DNA of 64,000 bases from JADFRG01 sp046759305 (lineage in GTDB: Bacteria > Chloroflexota > Anaerolineae > Anaerolineales > E44-bin32), in the NCBI GenBank assembly GCA_046759305.1, contig JBHIBY010000001.1, forward strand, positions 22,221 to 86,220, read 5' to 3'. Position numbers and translations under genes: made by a program. The notes under the pieces were generated by a model, which saw only the letters and a list, made by a program, of their open reading frames with translations, was not told the origin of the DNA and did no database searches. This document shows, one piece after another, positions 9,737-18,322 of this stretch (positions within the stretch are counted from its first letter, which is position 1; each line of letters starts with the position of its first letter).

Positions 9737-9783
9737 CTTTTAGGTCAGTTTCGGCTATCTTGGCAGGCCCCCAAAAGCTCTCA

Positions 9784-9812
9784 TTGCAACTGACCATTCG
9801 ATATGTCATAAT
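9784..9812 (+). promoter_or_regulatory. Promoter of the GAF histidine kinase gene (leaderless)
   Basis: TTGCAA (9784-9789), a 17-bp spacer and CATAAT (9807-9812) form a good sigma-70-type promoter. The TTG start codon lies six bases after the -10 box, so transcription should begin at the start codon. Confidence 0.65.
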
Positions 9813-9818
9813 CCTCGA

Positions 9819-12419
9819 TTGCCACTCCGTGGCTATGGTTCAGCGCGCAAACTCATGACAGAAGACGTACGCGAGATGCAGAGCAACTTGTATCGCGCTG
9901 CTACAACCTCCTTCGATTTTGACAATCCCAGCGAAGCGCTGAGCGAGCTTCTCGCGATGGCCAGCCAGCTGACTGGGGCGGACCGCGCCGCACTATATGA
10001 ATTTGATGAGGCGAGTTCGGGCTTCACGCCTCGTTTGGCGGAGGGTATCGCGGTCAGCGAGCTCGGCCGCCTCTCCTCAACTGCTGAGCACCCTGTGCTT
10101 AGAGAAGTGATCTCTAGCCTTCGCGCCGTGGCAACCGACGGAACAGCTGGCTCAATGGGATTGCCCCTCGCGCCGGGTTCAGTTGCCTGCGCGCCGTGCT
10201 TTACAGGGGGCAACACCTTTGGCTTGATGTTCATTTCTAACGACCGTGGAGAGCCATTTACTGAAGAGGATCTATCCACGCTCGAAGTATTGGCTGCCCG
10301 CACGGCTGAGGTTTTAGCATTTGCGCGCCAGACCGCGAGCCAGAATTATCTCTTCCATAAGCTTTCGCTCTTGTATCAAGCCAGTCATTCGATCACGGGC
10401 ACTCACGAGCGGGACGAGGCGATACGTCAGATGGCTGCGCACATGCTGAAGGCTTCCACAGCCAGCATATGTGAGGTCCAGGTACTCGAAGACGGTATGG
10501 AGCGCACGAGCCGGTTCCAGCAACCACTGGGGCAGTCTGTTCCGCACACGATTGTTACGGATGGACCCATTACGGTTCCGGACTATCCAATTCATGAGAA
10601 GGTGCTGAGCGAGCTGATGCCCGCCACCATCAGCCTTCAGCCGCCAATTGGCTCGGGAGAGGACCTGGCCCTGCTCCAATCCGAGGGATACACCGCGGCA
10701 GCAGTGTTTCCGCTTGCAGTTGGCAATGATCCACTGGGATTGGTACGCATCCTTTATGAGCAGCCGGGTCGGCAAATCGGGGAACAGGAAATGGAACTGG
10801 CCCAAGCCATCGTTAATATCGGTGCGATTGGGCTACAGGACGCGATCCACCTTGAGACCGCCGAATCACGGGCCAGCCAACTCCAGGTCCTAAGTGAAAT
10901 CGGTCGAGAAATGACTTCAACCCTCGACCTGGAAGCAGCGCTAGAAAACTCCATGAGGTACGCGCAGGAAATGCTTCAAGCAGAAGCCTGTGTACTCTTT
11001 CTTATGGATGAAGGCGGCAAGGAGCTCGTCCTGAAGGCCAGCGGTGGGCGCTTCATGCGCGTGAAAGACGTGGCCATTCGACTGGAGGAGGGCATTGCGG
11101 GTTGGGTCGCCCGAAACAAAGCGCCCTTGATCGTCAATGACGTACGTACAAATCCCCTTTATCACAGCGCCATCGATGCGCAAACCGGCATGCTGACTGC
11201 CTCCGTTCTCTGCGTACCACTAGAGACGCGCGGCGAGATACTGGGCGTGATCGAAGCGATCAACAACCCGCGTGGCGCCTTCAACAAGACCGATCAGCAA
11301 ATGCTCTCCTCTGTGGCCTCCTGGGCTGCGATTGCGCTGGACAATGCCAACCTCTTCCAACGCGTTGCGGAAGAGCGAAGTCGCCTGGAAGCCACACTGG
11401 TTGAGACCGCAGACGCGGTGGTGCTTACCACTTTGTCTGGGCATGTCATCCTGATCAATAAGGCTGCCGCGCAGGCATTCCGTATCAACGCTGAGAAAGC
11501 TGTAGGGCGCCCAGCGGATGACATTTTCTTCGGACACCCGCTTGGCGATGCGCTGATGAGCCAGACCATCGAGCTGCCAACCACATTGGAAGTCACCACG
11601 CCCACGGAACGCACGCTTTACGCAACTATCAGCGAAGTGACTGACGTGGGTCGCGTTGCCGTAATGCAGGACATTACGGCTCTCAAGCAGATCGATAATA
11701 TGCGTGCCCAGCTCTTGGGTACAGCGGCGCACGACTTGAAGAACCCGCTCAATGCCATCCGACTTGGAGCCGATCTACTTGCGGACGCGCCCTTCAGCGA
11801 ACAACAGCGCAAGGCGCTGAACATGATGCATCGGGCGACCGACAGTATGACCAGCTTGATCACTGGGCTGCTGGAAACCATTCGCGTCGAGTCGACAGCC
11901 AATATCCTGTTCGAGCCGACCAATATCAACGATCTGATTCGGCGCGCCATTGAGGACCTTCGTCCACTGGCCGACGCGCAAAAACACACCATCAAATACA
12001 ACCCGCCAGAGGAATCGCTGCTGATCATGGGTGATCCCAATCGACTCAACTCGGTCATGAGCAACTTGTTAAGCAATGCCATCAAATTTACCGACCCCGG
12101 TGGAAAGATTGATGTCATTCTGTATTGGGACGACGATGAGATTACGGTTGGTGTCAAAGACAACGGTCCCGGTATTCCGGAAGAAGAGCTTCCGCGCGTA
12201 TTTGAGCACCTGTTTCGCGGCCGCGCCGCGGTGCGTGATCCCAACCACCCTATCGATGGAACCGGTCTAGGATTGGCACTCGCTAAAACCGTTATCGAAC
12301 AGCACGGCGGCCGCCTTTGGGTAGAAAGCGAAGAGGGCGAGGGCAGCTCTTTCAAGTTTGCCCTGCCGCGCGAAGCAACCCCCAAGACCGGCTCCCTCAG
12401 GCCGGACGACGAACGGTAG
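9819..12419 (+). CDS. Soluble multi-GAF/PAS sensor histidine kinase
   Basis: 866-aa hybrid-free histidine kinase with no TM segment, so a cytoplasmic sensor. In order: GAF-like domains (about residues 30-170, 185-355 and 365-510), a PAS-like region (about 525-620), HisKA with phospho-accepting His638 (AAHDLKNPLNAIRLG), and HATPase_c with N box (NLLSNAIKFTDPGG), G1 (DNGPGIPEEELPRVFEH) and G2 (GTGLGLALAKTVIEQHGG). The start is a TTG placed six bases after a -10 box; an ATG at 9855 is the alternative. No response regulator is adjacent, so its partner is elsewhere. A terminator follows. Confidence 0.9.
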   Translation: MPLRGYGSARKLMTEDVREMQSNLYRAATTSFDFDNPSEALSELLAMASQLTGADRAALYEFDEASSGFTPRLAEGIAVSELGRLSSTAEHPVLREVISSLRAVATDGTAGSMGLPLAPGSVACAPCFTGGNTFGLMFISNDRGEPFTEEDLSTLEVLAARTAEVLAFARQTASQNYLFHKLSLLYQASHSITGTHERDEAIRQMAAHMLKASTASICEVQVLEDGMERTSRFQQPLGQSVPHTIVTDGPITVPDYPIHEKVLSELMPATISLQPPIGSGEDLALLQSEGYTAAAVFPLAVGNDPLGLVRILYEQPGRQIGEQEMELAQAIVNIGAIGLQDAIHLETAESRASQLQVLSEIGREMTSTLDLEAALENSMRYAQEMLQAEACVLFLMDEGGKELVLKASGGRFMRVKDVAIRLEEGIAGWVARNKAPLIVNDVRTNPLYHSAIDAQTGMLTASVLCVPLETRGEILGVIEAINNPRGAFNKTDQQMLSSVASWAAIALDNANLFQRVAEERSRLEATLVETADAVVLTTLSGHVILINKAAAQAFRINAEKAVGRPADDIFFGHPLGDALMSQTIELPTTLEVTTPTERTLYATISEVTDVGRVAVMQDITALKQIDNMRAQLLGTAAHDLKNPLNAIRLGADLLADAPFSEQQRKALNMMHRATDSMTSLITGLLETIRVESTANILFEPTNINDLIRRAIEDLRPLADAQKHTIKYNPPEESLLIMGDPNRLNSVMSNLLSNAIKFTDPGGKIDVILYWDDDEITVGVKDNGPGIPEEELPRVFEHLFRGRAAVRDPNHPIDGTGLGLALAKTVIEQHGGRLWVESEEGEGSSFKFALPREATPKTGSLRPDDER

Positions 12420-12445
12420 GCTTCTCAACTCAAATAGACATCATC

Positions 12446-12469
12446 GACCGCCGATATCGGCGGTCTTTT
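12446..12469 (+). terminator. Rho-independent terminator after the histidine kinase gene
   Basis: A perfect 20-base inverted repeat GACCGCCGATATCGGCGGTC is followed directly by TTTT and CGTTT, 26 bases after the kinase stop codon. Confidence 0.85.
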
Positions 12470-12688
12470 CGTTTCCCCGAGCCTCGCATAACTGTGCAGC
12501 AGGCGATGCTTTTCGCTTCAAATCGTTGCACGCCCGATATTCATTTTCCATCGAGTGAGTTCCGGTCAGCCGACGAATCTTACAACCTGTGGCTGGACCT
12601 GGAATCCCAAATAGCTCTAGTAGATAGCAGTGCAAACGCGGGTTAGAATTCGATCCTTGTGGTCCCTTCCACATATTGGGAGGATTGG

Positions 12689-13540
12689 GTGGCAAAATCC
12701 AAATTTAGGTTTGGAACGGTTGGAACACCTCGCTCAACGCCGAAAAAGCCGGGCGGCGCGGTTGGGGCAGTCCAGCAGCTGAACCAACTCGGACTGAACG
12801 CATTTGAGATCGGCTGGGTTCGATCCGTGCGAGTGAAAGAGGAAACATGCGCCCTAATCAAGGAAGCCGGCGAGGAGCACGATGTCGCGCTCAGCGTGCA
12901 TGCTCCTTACTACATCAATCTCAACGCCACAGACGAAGAGTGGCCCAAAAGCCGCAAGCGGTTGATGGACGCCGCCCACTATGGAAATCTTGCTGGGGCG
13001 ACGGACATCATATTCCATCCCGGCTCATATTTCGGGCAACCGCCAGAGGAAGTGCTCGAATTCGTTGTTCCGAGGCTCCAAGGCTGCGTGGATGAACTGC
13101 GAGCCGCAGAAAATTCGGCAACGTTGAGGCCGGAAACGATGGGCAAGAGCGCTCAGCTCGGTACGCTTGAGGATGCGCTGGTCATGTCAAAGGAGATCGA
13201 GGGAGTCGAACCCTGCGTGGACGTCTCGCATCTTCACGCACGCGCGGGGGACGGATCGCAAAACTCGTACGAGGAATGGATGGAATCCCTCAGAAGCTAC
13301 AAGAAGGCTCTCGGAGCACGCGCCCTTAAGCGCATGCACGTGCATCTCTCGGGAATCGAGTATGGTCCCAAGGGGGAGAGAAACCATCTGATGCTGGCCG
13401 AATCCGATTTCGATCTGAATGGGCTGCTTCGCGCCCTGCATGAAATGGGATGCGGTGGCCGGATTGTCTGCGAGAGCCCAATCATGGAAGACGACGCGCT
13501 CGTGATCCAGAAGGCCTGGTCGAAGCTCGCTGACAAATGA
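12689..13540 (+). CDS. nfo: Endonuclease IV-like AP endonuclease (xylose isomerase-like TIM barrel)
   Basis: 283-aa member of AP endonuclease family 2, which cleaves DNA 5' to abasic sites with a trinuclear zinc centre. Visible metal-site blocks include SVHAPYYINL, IIFHPGSYFG, the Glu in RPETMGK, CVDVSHLHAR, MHVHLSGIEY and the Glu near the end in IVCESPIMEDD. I chose the GTG at 12689 because GGGAGG lies seven bases upstream; a reading from 12659 has no support. A convergent DUF5666 gene follows beyond a shared hairpin. Confidence 0.88.
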   Translation: MAKSKFRFGTVGTPRSTPKKPGGAVGAVQQLNQLGLNAFEIGWVRSVRVKEETCALIKEAGEEHDVALSVHAPYYINLNATDEEWPKSRKRLMDAAHYGNLAGATDIIFHPGSYFGQPPEEVLEFVVPRLQGCVDELRAAENSATLRPETMGKSAQLGTLEDALVMSKEIEGVEPCVDVSHLHARAGDGSQNSYEEWMESLRSYKKALGARALKRMHVHLSGIEYGPKGERNHLMLAESDFDLNGLLRALHEMGCGGRIVCESPIMEDDALVIQKAWSKLADK

Positions 13541-13594
13541 AAGCGGAACTGGACAGAGTTTGAAGAGCAAGCTATCAAATCACTTTCGACCAGC

Positions 13595-13628
13595 CAAAAA
13601 ACAGCGGGCTGCCCACATGGGCAGCCCG
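13595..13628 (-). terminator. Terminator of the DUF5666 gene (convergent junction)
   Basis: CGGGCTGCCC-acat-GGGCAGCCCG (13605-13628) has ten perfect base pairs. On the minus strand it is followed by a run of T (AAAAAA on the plus strand at 13595-13600). It may also slow transcription from the endonuclease gene on the plus strand. Confidence 0.8.
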
Positions 13629-13651
13629 TGATCGATTTTCCGAGATTCTAC

Positions 13652-14824
13652 TTAAGCGCTCACGTCCTGATCTTGACCCGGCTCCCAGCCGGGATCTTTG
13701 CGATTCGGTCCGTCTTCGGGGCGATCCTGCGGGCCTCGCGCTGGTCGATCCTCAGGATTTCTGGCTCCAATGAAGATCGCGAGCAGTCCATCATCGGTTT
13801 CGTTGGCGCCCACGGCTGCCATCATACCGAGCTTCAGTTCTCCAAATCCACTGATGCCCTTGTAGTGGGTGTTCTCGTTCACACCGAACGATAGACGTTT
13901 GCCATCTCGGGTCTGGATGGTGAAGGAGCCAGTACCTAACGCAACTACTTCGCCGCCCACCTTGACATCCAGTTCCGGTCTGTCCTTGGGATTGCCAACA
14001 GCAACAACCAGTGCCAGCAGCTGACCGCTATCTTGCCTCACTGCACCGACCATGGCCATCATCCCTTTCTTAAGATCGTGGATGTCCTGGATGGAGCCGT
14101 CCCGACTGTGGTACTTGGTCCGTTCACTCGTAGAAAGCGGGAACTCCTCGCCTCCCCGGTTCACGAGCGTGAAGGTGCCTTGGCCGGGGACGACCCCGGT
14201 GATCTCGCCCGCCAACCTCGTGACATCAGGCCGCTCTTTGGGCTCACCAACAGCGACCAATATCGCAAGCGGCGCACCGTCCTCCTGCGGGAGAGCAGCT
14301 ACTTTCGCGTGCATCCCGGGCTTAAGACTTTCAAAGCCCTCGATCCCCTCGCCCCGGTATTTGGTACGTTCACCCGTCTGGAATGGGATTGTCTCGCCCT
14401 CTCGGGTCTCGAGTGCAAATGTCTGGGTACTGGGATCGACTGCCCGGATCTGGCCCGCTACTCTCAGATGATCCGGGAGATCTTCCGGATTTCCGGCTGC
14501 CACCATAAGCGCCAGCAAGCTGCCATCGGTCTGCTCAGCGGCGACGACCAAAGCCTTCATTCCCACTTTCAGGTCATGGATGTCCTCGATCGAACCATTG
14601 GGGCTGCGGAACTTCGTGTTCTCAGCGGTCTGAAACTCAAGCTCCTCGCCACGGCGGGTCATCAGCGTGAATGTCCCCTGCCCGGGAACGACAGCACTAA
14701 TTTCGCCTACGGCTCGGACTCTGCCTTCGGGGTCCTCCAGGGCCTCTTCCTGGGCGAGCACCACGCCCGGCACCAGAAGTGCGACCAGTAGAACTCCTAT
14801 TGTGGCTATGCGCAACTTATTCAT
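13652..14824 (-). CDS. Secreted protein with four tandem DUF5666 repeats
   Basis: 390 aa. A signal peptide (IGVLLVALLVPGVVLAQ) precedes four homologous units of about 80 residues. Each runs from a GEI/GQI start through GTFTLxTRxGEE, an N/ERTK(Y/F) segment, a DLKxGM segment and ends with an LLALxVAxGNPxDRP-like boundary. DUF5666 is an OB-like beta domain of unknown role. The C-terminal tail is rich in Pro, Asp and Arg (PQDRPEDGPNRKDPG). No membrane anchor or catalytic motif is seen, so a secreted binding role is only a guess. A strong terminator follows. Confidence 0.82.
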   Translation of the reverse strand: MNKLRIATIGVLLVALLVPGVVLAQEEALEDPEGRVRAVGEISAVVPGQGTFTLMTRRGEELEFQTAENTKFRSPNGSIEDIHDLKVGMKALVVAAEQTDGSLLALMVAAGNPEDLPDHLRVAGQIRAVDPSTQTFALETREGETIPFQTGERTKYRGEGIEGFESLKPGMHAKVAALPQEDGAPLAILVAVGEPKERPDVTRLAGEITGVVPGQGTFTLVNRGGEEFPLSTSERTKYHSRDGSIQDIHDLKKGMMAMVGAVRQDSGQLLALVVAVGNPKDRPELDVKVGGEVVALGTGSFTIQTRDGKRLSFGVNENTHYKGISGFGELKLGMMAAVGANETDDGLLAIFIGARNPEDRPARGPQDRPEDGPNRKDPGWEPGQDQDVSA

Positions 14825-14978
14825 CTCGATGTACCTCCCTTTGTCATTACCTAGCGGTCATGATGCGGTAGGTGCGATATAGGGAGTTTGGAACAGTGTA
14901 AAAAGGGGGTAAATGTAGTTGCGGGGGGCTAACGCATAGAAGAGGAAATTTGTTCCATTGGCCCAAGCATGTCCAGTA

Positions 14979-15623
14979 CTAGCTTTCAGGGAAGGCGATC
15001 ACTTCTTTGCCTGCCAGTTTGTCCTGGATTCGATCCACCACGATGTCCAGATGGCTCGGGCGGTTCACAAAATCTAGATCGTCGGCACGGATGGTAAGCG
15101 TCGGGCACAGGTCAAAATCCGCCATCCATTCCTCGTAGTATTTCTCAAGGAGGGTGAGGTATTCCGCGGTGACACCTCCCTCCATGTCCCGTCCACGTGC
15201 CTGAATGCGCTCCATCAGAACCGGCACCGAAGCCTTCAAATAGATCAAAAGATCCGGAGTCGGCAGCAAGTTGACCACCAGATCAAACACCTGGCGATAG
15301 GTCGCATAATCTCGGTCTGATACCGTGCCGAGCTCCAGCGCTGCTCTGGCAAAGATCTCCGCATCTTCGTAAATGGAACGATCGATCATGGCCGAAACCG
15401 CTGATCCTGCGAGCGCCCTATGCTGCTTCGCCCGGTGTCCGAGGAAAAAGATTTGCAGGTAGAAAGCCCAACTCTGCATATCCGCATAGAAGTCCGCAAG
15501 ATAGGGGTTATCGTCGACCGACTCAAATGCCGTTTCCCATCCAAGCCGCTCTCCGAGCTTTTCGGTCAGGGAGGTCTTTCCTGCGCCGATATTTCCGGAT
15601 ACCAGAACGAAGTGCTTAGCCAT
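14979..15623 (-). CDS. Deoxynucleoside kinase (dGK/dAK type)
   Basis: 214-aa P-loop kinase that salvages deoxynucleosides to their monophosphates. The Walker A motif is SGNIGAGKTS at the N-terminus, ESVDDNPYL is the base-binding Glu region, and the DRS motif is present in MIDRSIYEDAEIF. The lid region contains IQARGRDMEGGV. Which purine or pyrimidine is used cannot be told, although DNPYLADFY is typical of the dGK/dAK branch. It is a single gene, divergent from the SDR gene. Confidence 0.9.
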   Translation of the reverse strand: MAKHFVLVSGNIGAGKTSLTEKLGERLGWETAFESVDDNPYLADFYADMQSWAFYLQIFFLGHRAKQHRALAGSAVSAMIDRSIYEDAEIFARAALELGTVSDRDYATYRQVFDLVVNLLPTPDLLIYLKASVPVLMERIQARGRDMEGGVTAEYLTLLEKYYEEWMADFDLCPTLTIRADDLDFVNRPSHLDIVVDRIQDKLAGKEVIAFPES

Positions 15624-15756
15624 TCAAACTTTCTCAGTATCTGTAATCGCTGATTGTGGGGACCGTCAAAGCATAGCACGAGTCCCAACTTAGCTAGCTT
15701 GACATCTCAGAATACACTCATCCAATTCATGATCACGATGGGTACACTTGAGCGGC

Positions 15757-16611
15757 ATGTCTGGCCATCTAGCTGGAAAAACAGCTTTAGTAACGGGCGC
15801 AACGTCTGGGATTGGATTCCATACCGCACGGGGATTAGCCCGCAAAGGTGCGAATGTGGTACTCGGCGGCCGATACGAGCATCGTGCGCGGGAGGCGGTC
15901 GAGGCAATCCGCAATGAGTCCACTGTACCTGAAATCAGCTACTTAATAGCCGATATGAGCTCAATGGCGAACGTTCATCGGTTTGCCGAGGCATTTGTCG
16001 ACCGATATCCACGCCTTGACATACTCGTCAATAACGTCGGTGGTTTTTATCTAATGCGTCAGACCAGCGAAGATGGTTATGAGATGACTTTCGCCCTCAA
16101 CCACCTGAGCCATTTCCTTTTGACGGAGCGACTTCGGGATCTGTTGATCGCAAGCGCGCCTGCTCGCGTTGTCAATGTGTCATCAACTGCACACCGCAAT
16201 TCGCGTATCAACTTTGAAGATCCTCAAATGTCGCGGCGCTATTGGGGCCTGACAGCCTACGGTCAATCGAAGCTGGCCAACGTGCTTTTCACCTATGAGC
16301 TCGCGCACCGTCTGGTTGATGCTCGCGTAACGGCCAACGCTCTCCATCCGGGATTCGTGCGAACGGGCCTAGCAACCAAGAACCTAAATCCGCTCTTAGC
16401 TATGATTGTTAAACTGGGATTTCTCGTCGGAGTGAGCCCCGAGGAAGGTTCCCTCACTTCGTTGATGCTCGCAAGTTCGCCCGAGCTCGAAGGCGTTACC
16501 GGAAAATACTACAGCGTTGGGAGACAAGTCCGCTCCTCCGGGCGCTCATACGATAAGGCTTCTGCGGAGCGGCTCTGGGATCTAAGCCTTGAGCTGACTG
16601 GGCTTGCCTAG
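15757..16611 (+). CDS. Short-chain dehydrogenase/reductase
   Basis: About 284 aa, Rossmann-fold NAD(P)-dependent oxidoreductase. It has the cofactor motif TGATSGIG, the structural NNVG (usually NNAG), the catalytic Ser region VVNVSS and the YGQSK active-site motif. It resembles retinol-dehydrogenase/WW-oxidoreductase-like SDRs, but the substrate is unknown. The ATG at 15757 follows a possible TACACT -10 box (15743-15748) by only eight bases; a TTG at 15748 in the same frame is an alternative. Confidence 0.88.
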   Translation: MSGHLAGKTALVTGATSGIGFHTARGLARKGANVVLGGRYEHRAREAVEAIRNESTVPEISYLIADMSSMANVHRFAEAFVDRYPRLDILVNNVGGFYLMRQTSEDGYEMTFALNHLSHFLLTERLRDLLIASAPARVVNVSSTAHRNSRINFEDPQMSRRYWGLTAYGQSKLANVLFTYELAHRLVDARVTANALHPGFVRTGLATKNLNPLLAMIVKLGFLVGVSPEEGSLTSLMLASSPELEGVTGKYYSVGRQVRSSGRSYDKASAERLWDLSLELTGLA

Positions 16612-16632
16612 CCCCATTCTTCTGAATCAATA

Positions 16633-16656
16633 CGGGCCAGCTTATGGGCTGGCCCG
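16633..16656. terminator. Convergent hairpin between the SDR gene and the 68-aa ORF
   Basis: CGGGCCAGC and GCTGGCCCG pair perfectly around a six-base loop. There is no clear T-run on either side, so termination here is likely but not certain. Confidence 0.5.
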
Positions 16657-16683
16657 CAGGCGCCATTGCGCGCGAATGATTGG

Positions 16684-16890
16684 CTACTTATCACCCATGG
16701 TAGCCCGGAGATTCTCTAGTACCTCCATTGCTTTAGCCCACTTTCCAGGCCAATTTTCCTCGCTGTCAAGGTGATTGTCCTTCCACAGGCGATCGGCCTG
16801 ATCCTGGCCCGCAAGTTCGACGGCCTCGCTATAGAGAGCGCCCATATTAAGCTGAACCGTGCGCTTGTCATCTGGCTGGTCTGGTGCCAT
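16684..16890 (-). CDS. Small hydrophilic protein of unknown function
   Basis: 68 aa, acidic and probably helical, with an aromatic-rich middle (DRLWKDNHLDSEENWPGKW). I do not recognise a family. The ATG is preceded by GAGGAGG at a good distance, which makes it a convincing gene. It lies 62 bases upstream of tldE on the same strand? No: it is downstream of tldE's stop region and reads in the same direction from its own start at 16890. Function unknown. Confidence 0.65.
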   Translation of the reverse strand: MAPDQPDDKRTVQLNMGALYSEAVELAGQDQADRLWKDNHLDSEENWPGKWAKAMEVLENLRATMGDK

Positions 16891-16952
16891 TCATGCCTCC
16901 TCGCGTGCGGAACGAATCAATTATGGCACAGTTGATTCTGGTTCGCAGACAG

Positions 16953-18308
16953 CTAAACCGTCACACCCGTGAACCTGAAATCCCGGATCTTCACCGCCGG
17001 CGCAGACACAGCCGCGCGTAGAAAATCATCCACGACTACTCGCGTCTCCAATCCGACAGCCTCCACATTGTGCAATGCCTCAACGTAGGACTGTGTGAAG
17101 CGGAAATCTTTTAGTGGACACTGAATCTTGCCGCCTTCGACTAAAAAGACGCCGTCACGCGTCATCCCTGTCACTACACAATCTCTTGGATGGACATGCC
17201 GTGTGTAGTGAAATCGCGTAATGTAAAGACCGCGCTCGGTGGATTCGATTAACTCCTGCGTGCTTTTATCACCGGGAGCCATGAATAGATTCGTTGGCAG
17301 CGGCGAATACATGCGGATCATGGGGGGAAAATCAGGCGAAAGAGCATGCCCAGTGCTGCTTAAGCCCTGTTGGGCAGCTGTCTCACGGTCGTAGGCTGCC
17401 CCCTTCACCACTCCCTGGCTGACGATATCTAGCTTCTGGCGCCCCGTTCCTTCAGCGTCGAATGGCTGGGGAACGCCCCCTAAATCAAAGCCATCGTCCC
17501 AAATACTGACCATTTCGTTCATAGATTGCTTGCCGATGCGCTCTGAGATCCATGAGCGACCTTCGGCAACGGCCCGCCCTCCCATCCCTGGTAGAGCGAG
17601 CATCTGGATTAGATCTACCGTCGCGTAGGGATCGAGCACAACCGTCATCGGCTCGGCTTCCAAGCTCCCCGGATCTACTCCATCAGCGGCTTTTTGGATG
17701 GCTTCCTCACCCAGAGCCTGAACCGGGACTTCCTCCAATTTCCAATGCGATGCCTGAGCCCAGCCTGAGGAGCCGTTGTTCCGGACCACGATTTGAAAGT
17801 CTGCCAATGATCCGGCGTGGTATCCAAAAAGCCCATTCGAATTTGCGACTGCCAGTTCCGTAGCTTCGACCATATAGGCGCCATAGGCCTCTTGGCCGCT
17901 CTCAGCTGCTGCTTGGCAGACCCTCCCTACTTGCTCGGCTCGTTCATTCGGCGATTGGTCAACCACCGCTTGATCTATGGCAGCGATCGTCGCTAGCTCC
18001 TCTTGCTGCGAGAGCGAAGGAACTTCCGTATGCTCAGGTCCCGCATCAGCATTTTTTGTGGCGCGATCAACCGCTTCTCGCAGTGACCTAGTATCCAGCG
18101 CGTTGGTCGAAGCCATGCCTTCGTGGTTTCCTGCCCACACCTTCAGATGTACTCGCGCTTCTTTTTCTCCGACATTTTGGTGGACAGAGTTCCTGCAGAA
18201 CCGCGTGAGGTCGCTAGCCTTAGAGCTAATAACAAGCTCCGCGGCATCGGCGGCACAGTAGCTCAGCACTTTGTCGGCGATAGATCTAGTTTCAGCTTCA
18301 CCCAGCAT
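16953..18308 (-). CDS. tldE: TldE/PmbA-type subunit of the TldD-TldE metalloprotease
   Basis: 451-aa partner that lacks the metal motif and pairs with TldD to form a protease that degrades unfolded or modified peptides. Family landmarks are VHLKVWAGNHEGMASTNALD near the N-terminus, VVLDPYATVDLIQML in the middle and the C-terminal RDCVVTGMTRDGVFLVEGG. It starts 14 bases after the tldD stop, so the two are one operon. No recognisable peptide substrate gene (microcin or RiPP precursor) is nearby, so a general peptide-clearing role is more likely. Confidence 0.92.
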   Translation of the reverse strand: MLGEAETRSIADKVLSYCAADAAELVISSKASDLTRFCRNSVHQNVGEKEARVHLKVWAGNHEGMASTNALDTRSLREAVDRATKNADAGPEHTEVPSLSQQEELATIAAIDQAVVDQSPNERAEQVGRVCQAAAESGQEAYGAYMVEATELAVANSNGLFGYHAGSLADFQIVVRNNGSSGWAQASHWKLEEVPVQALGEEAIQKAADGVDPGSLEAEPMTVVLDPYATVDLIQMLALPGMGGRAVAEGRSWISERIGKQSMNEMVSIWDDGFDLGGVPQPFDAEGTGRQKLDIVSQGVVKGAAYDRETAAQQGLSSTGHALSPDFPPMIRMYSPLPTNLFMAPGDKSTQELIESTERGLYITRFHYTRHVHPRDCVVTGMTRDGVFLVEGGKIQCPLKDFRFTQSYVEALHNVEAVGLETRVVVDDFLRAAVSAPAVKIRDFRFTGVTV

Positions 18309-18322
18309 TCCATACCCTCATT

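Noticed and set aside
11618..12385. 255-aa minus-strand frame inside the histidine kinase gene
   Set aside because: Antisense shadow of the HisKA-HATPase domains; composition is Ser/Arg-rich, as expected of a shadow.
14033..14791. 252-aa frame on the plus strand inside the DUF5666 gene
   Set aside because: It is antisense to a repeat protein with a clear signal peptide and family repeats; a shadow frame.
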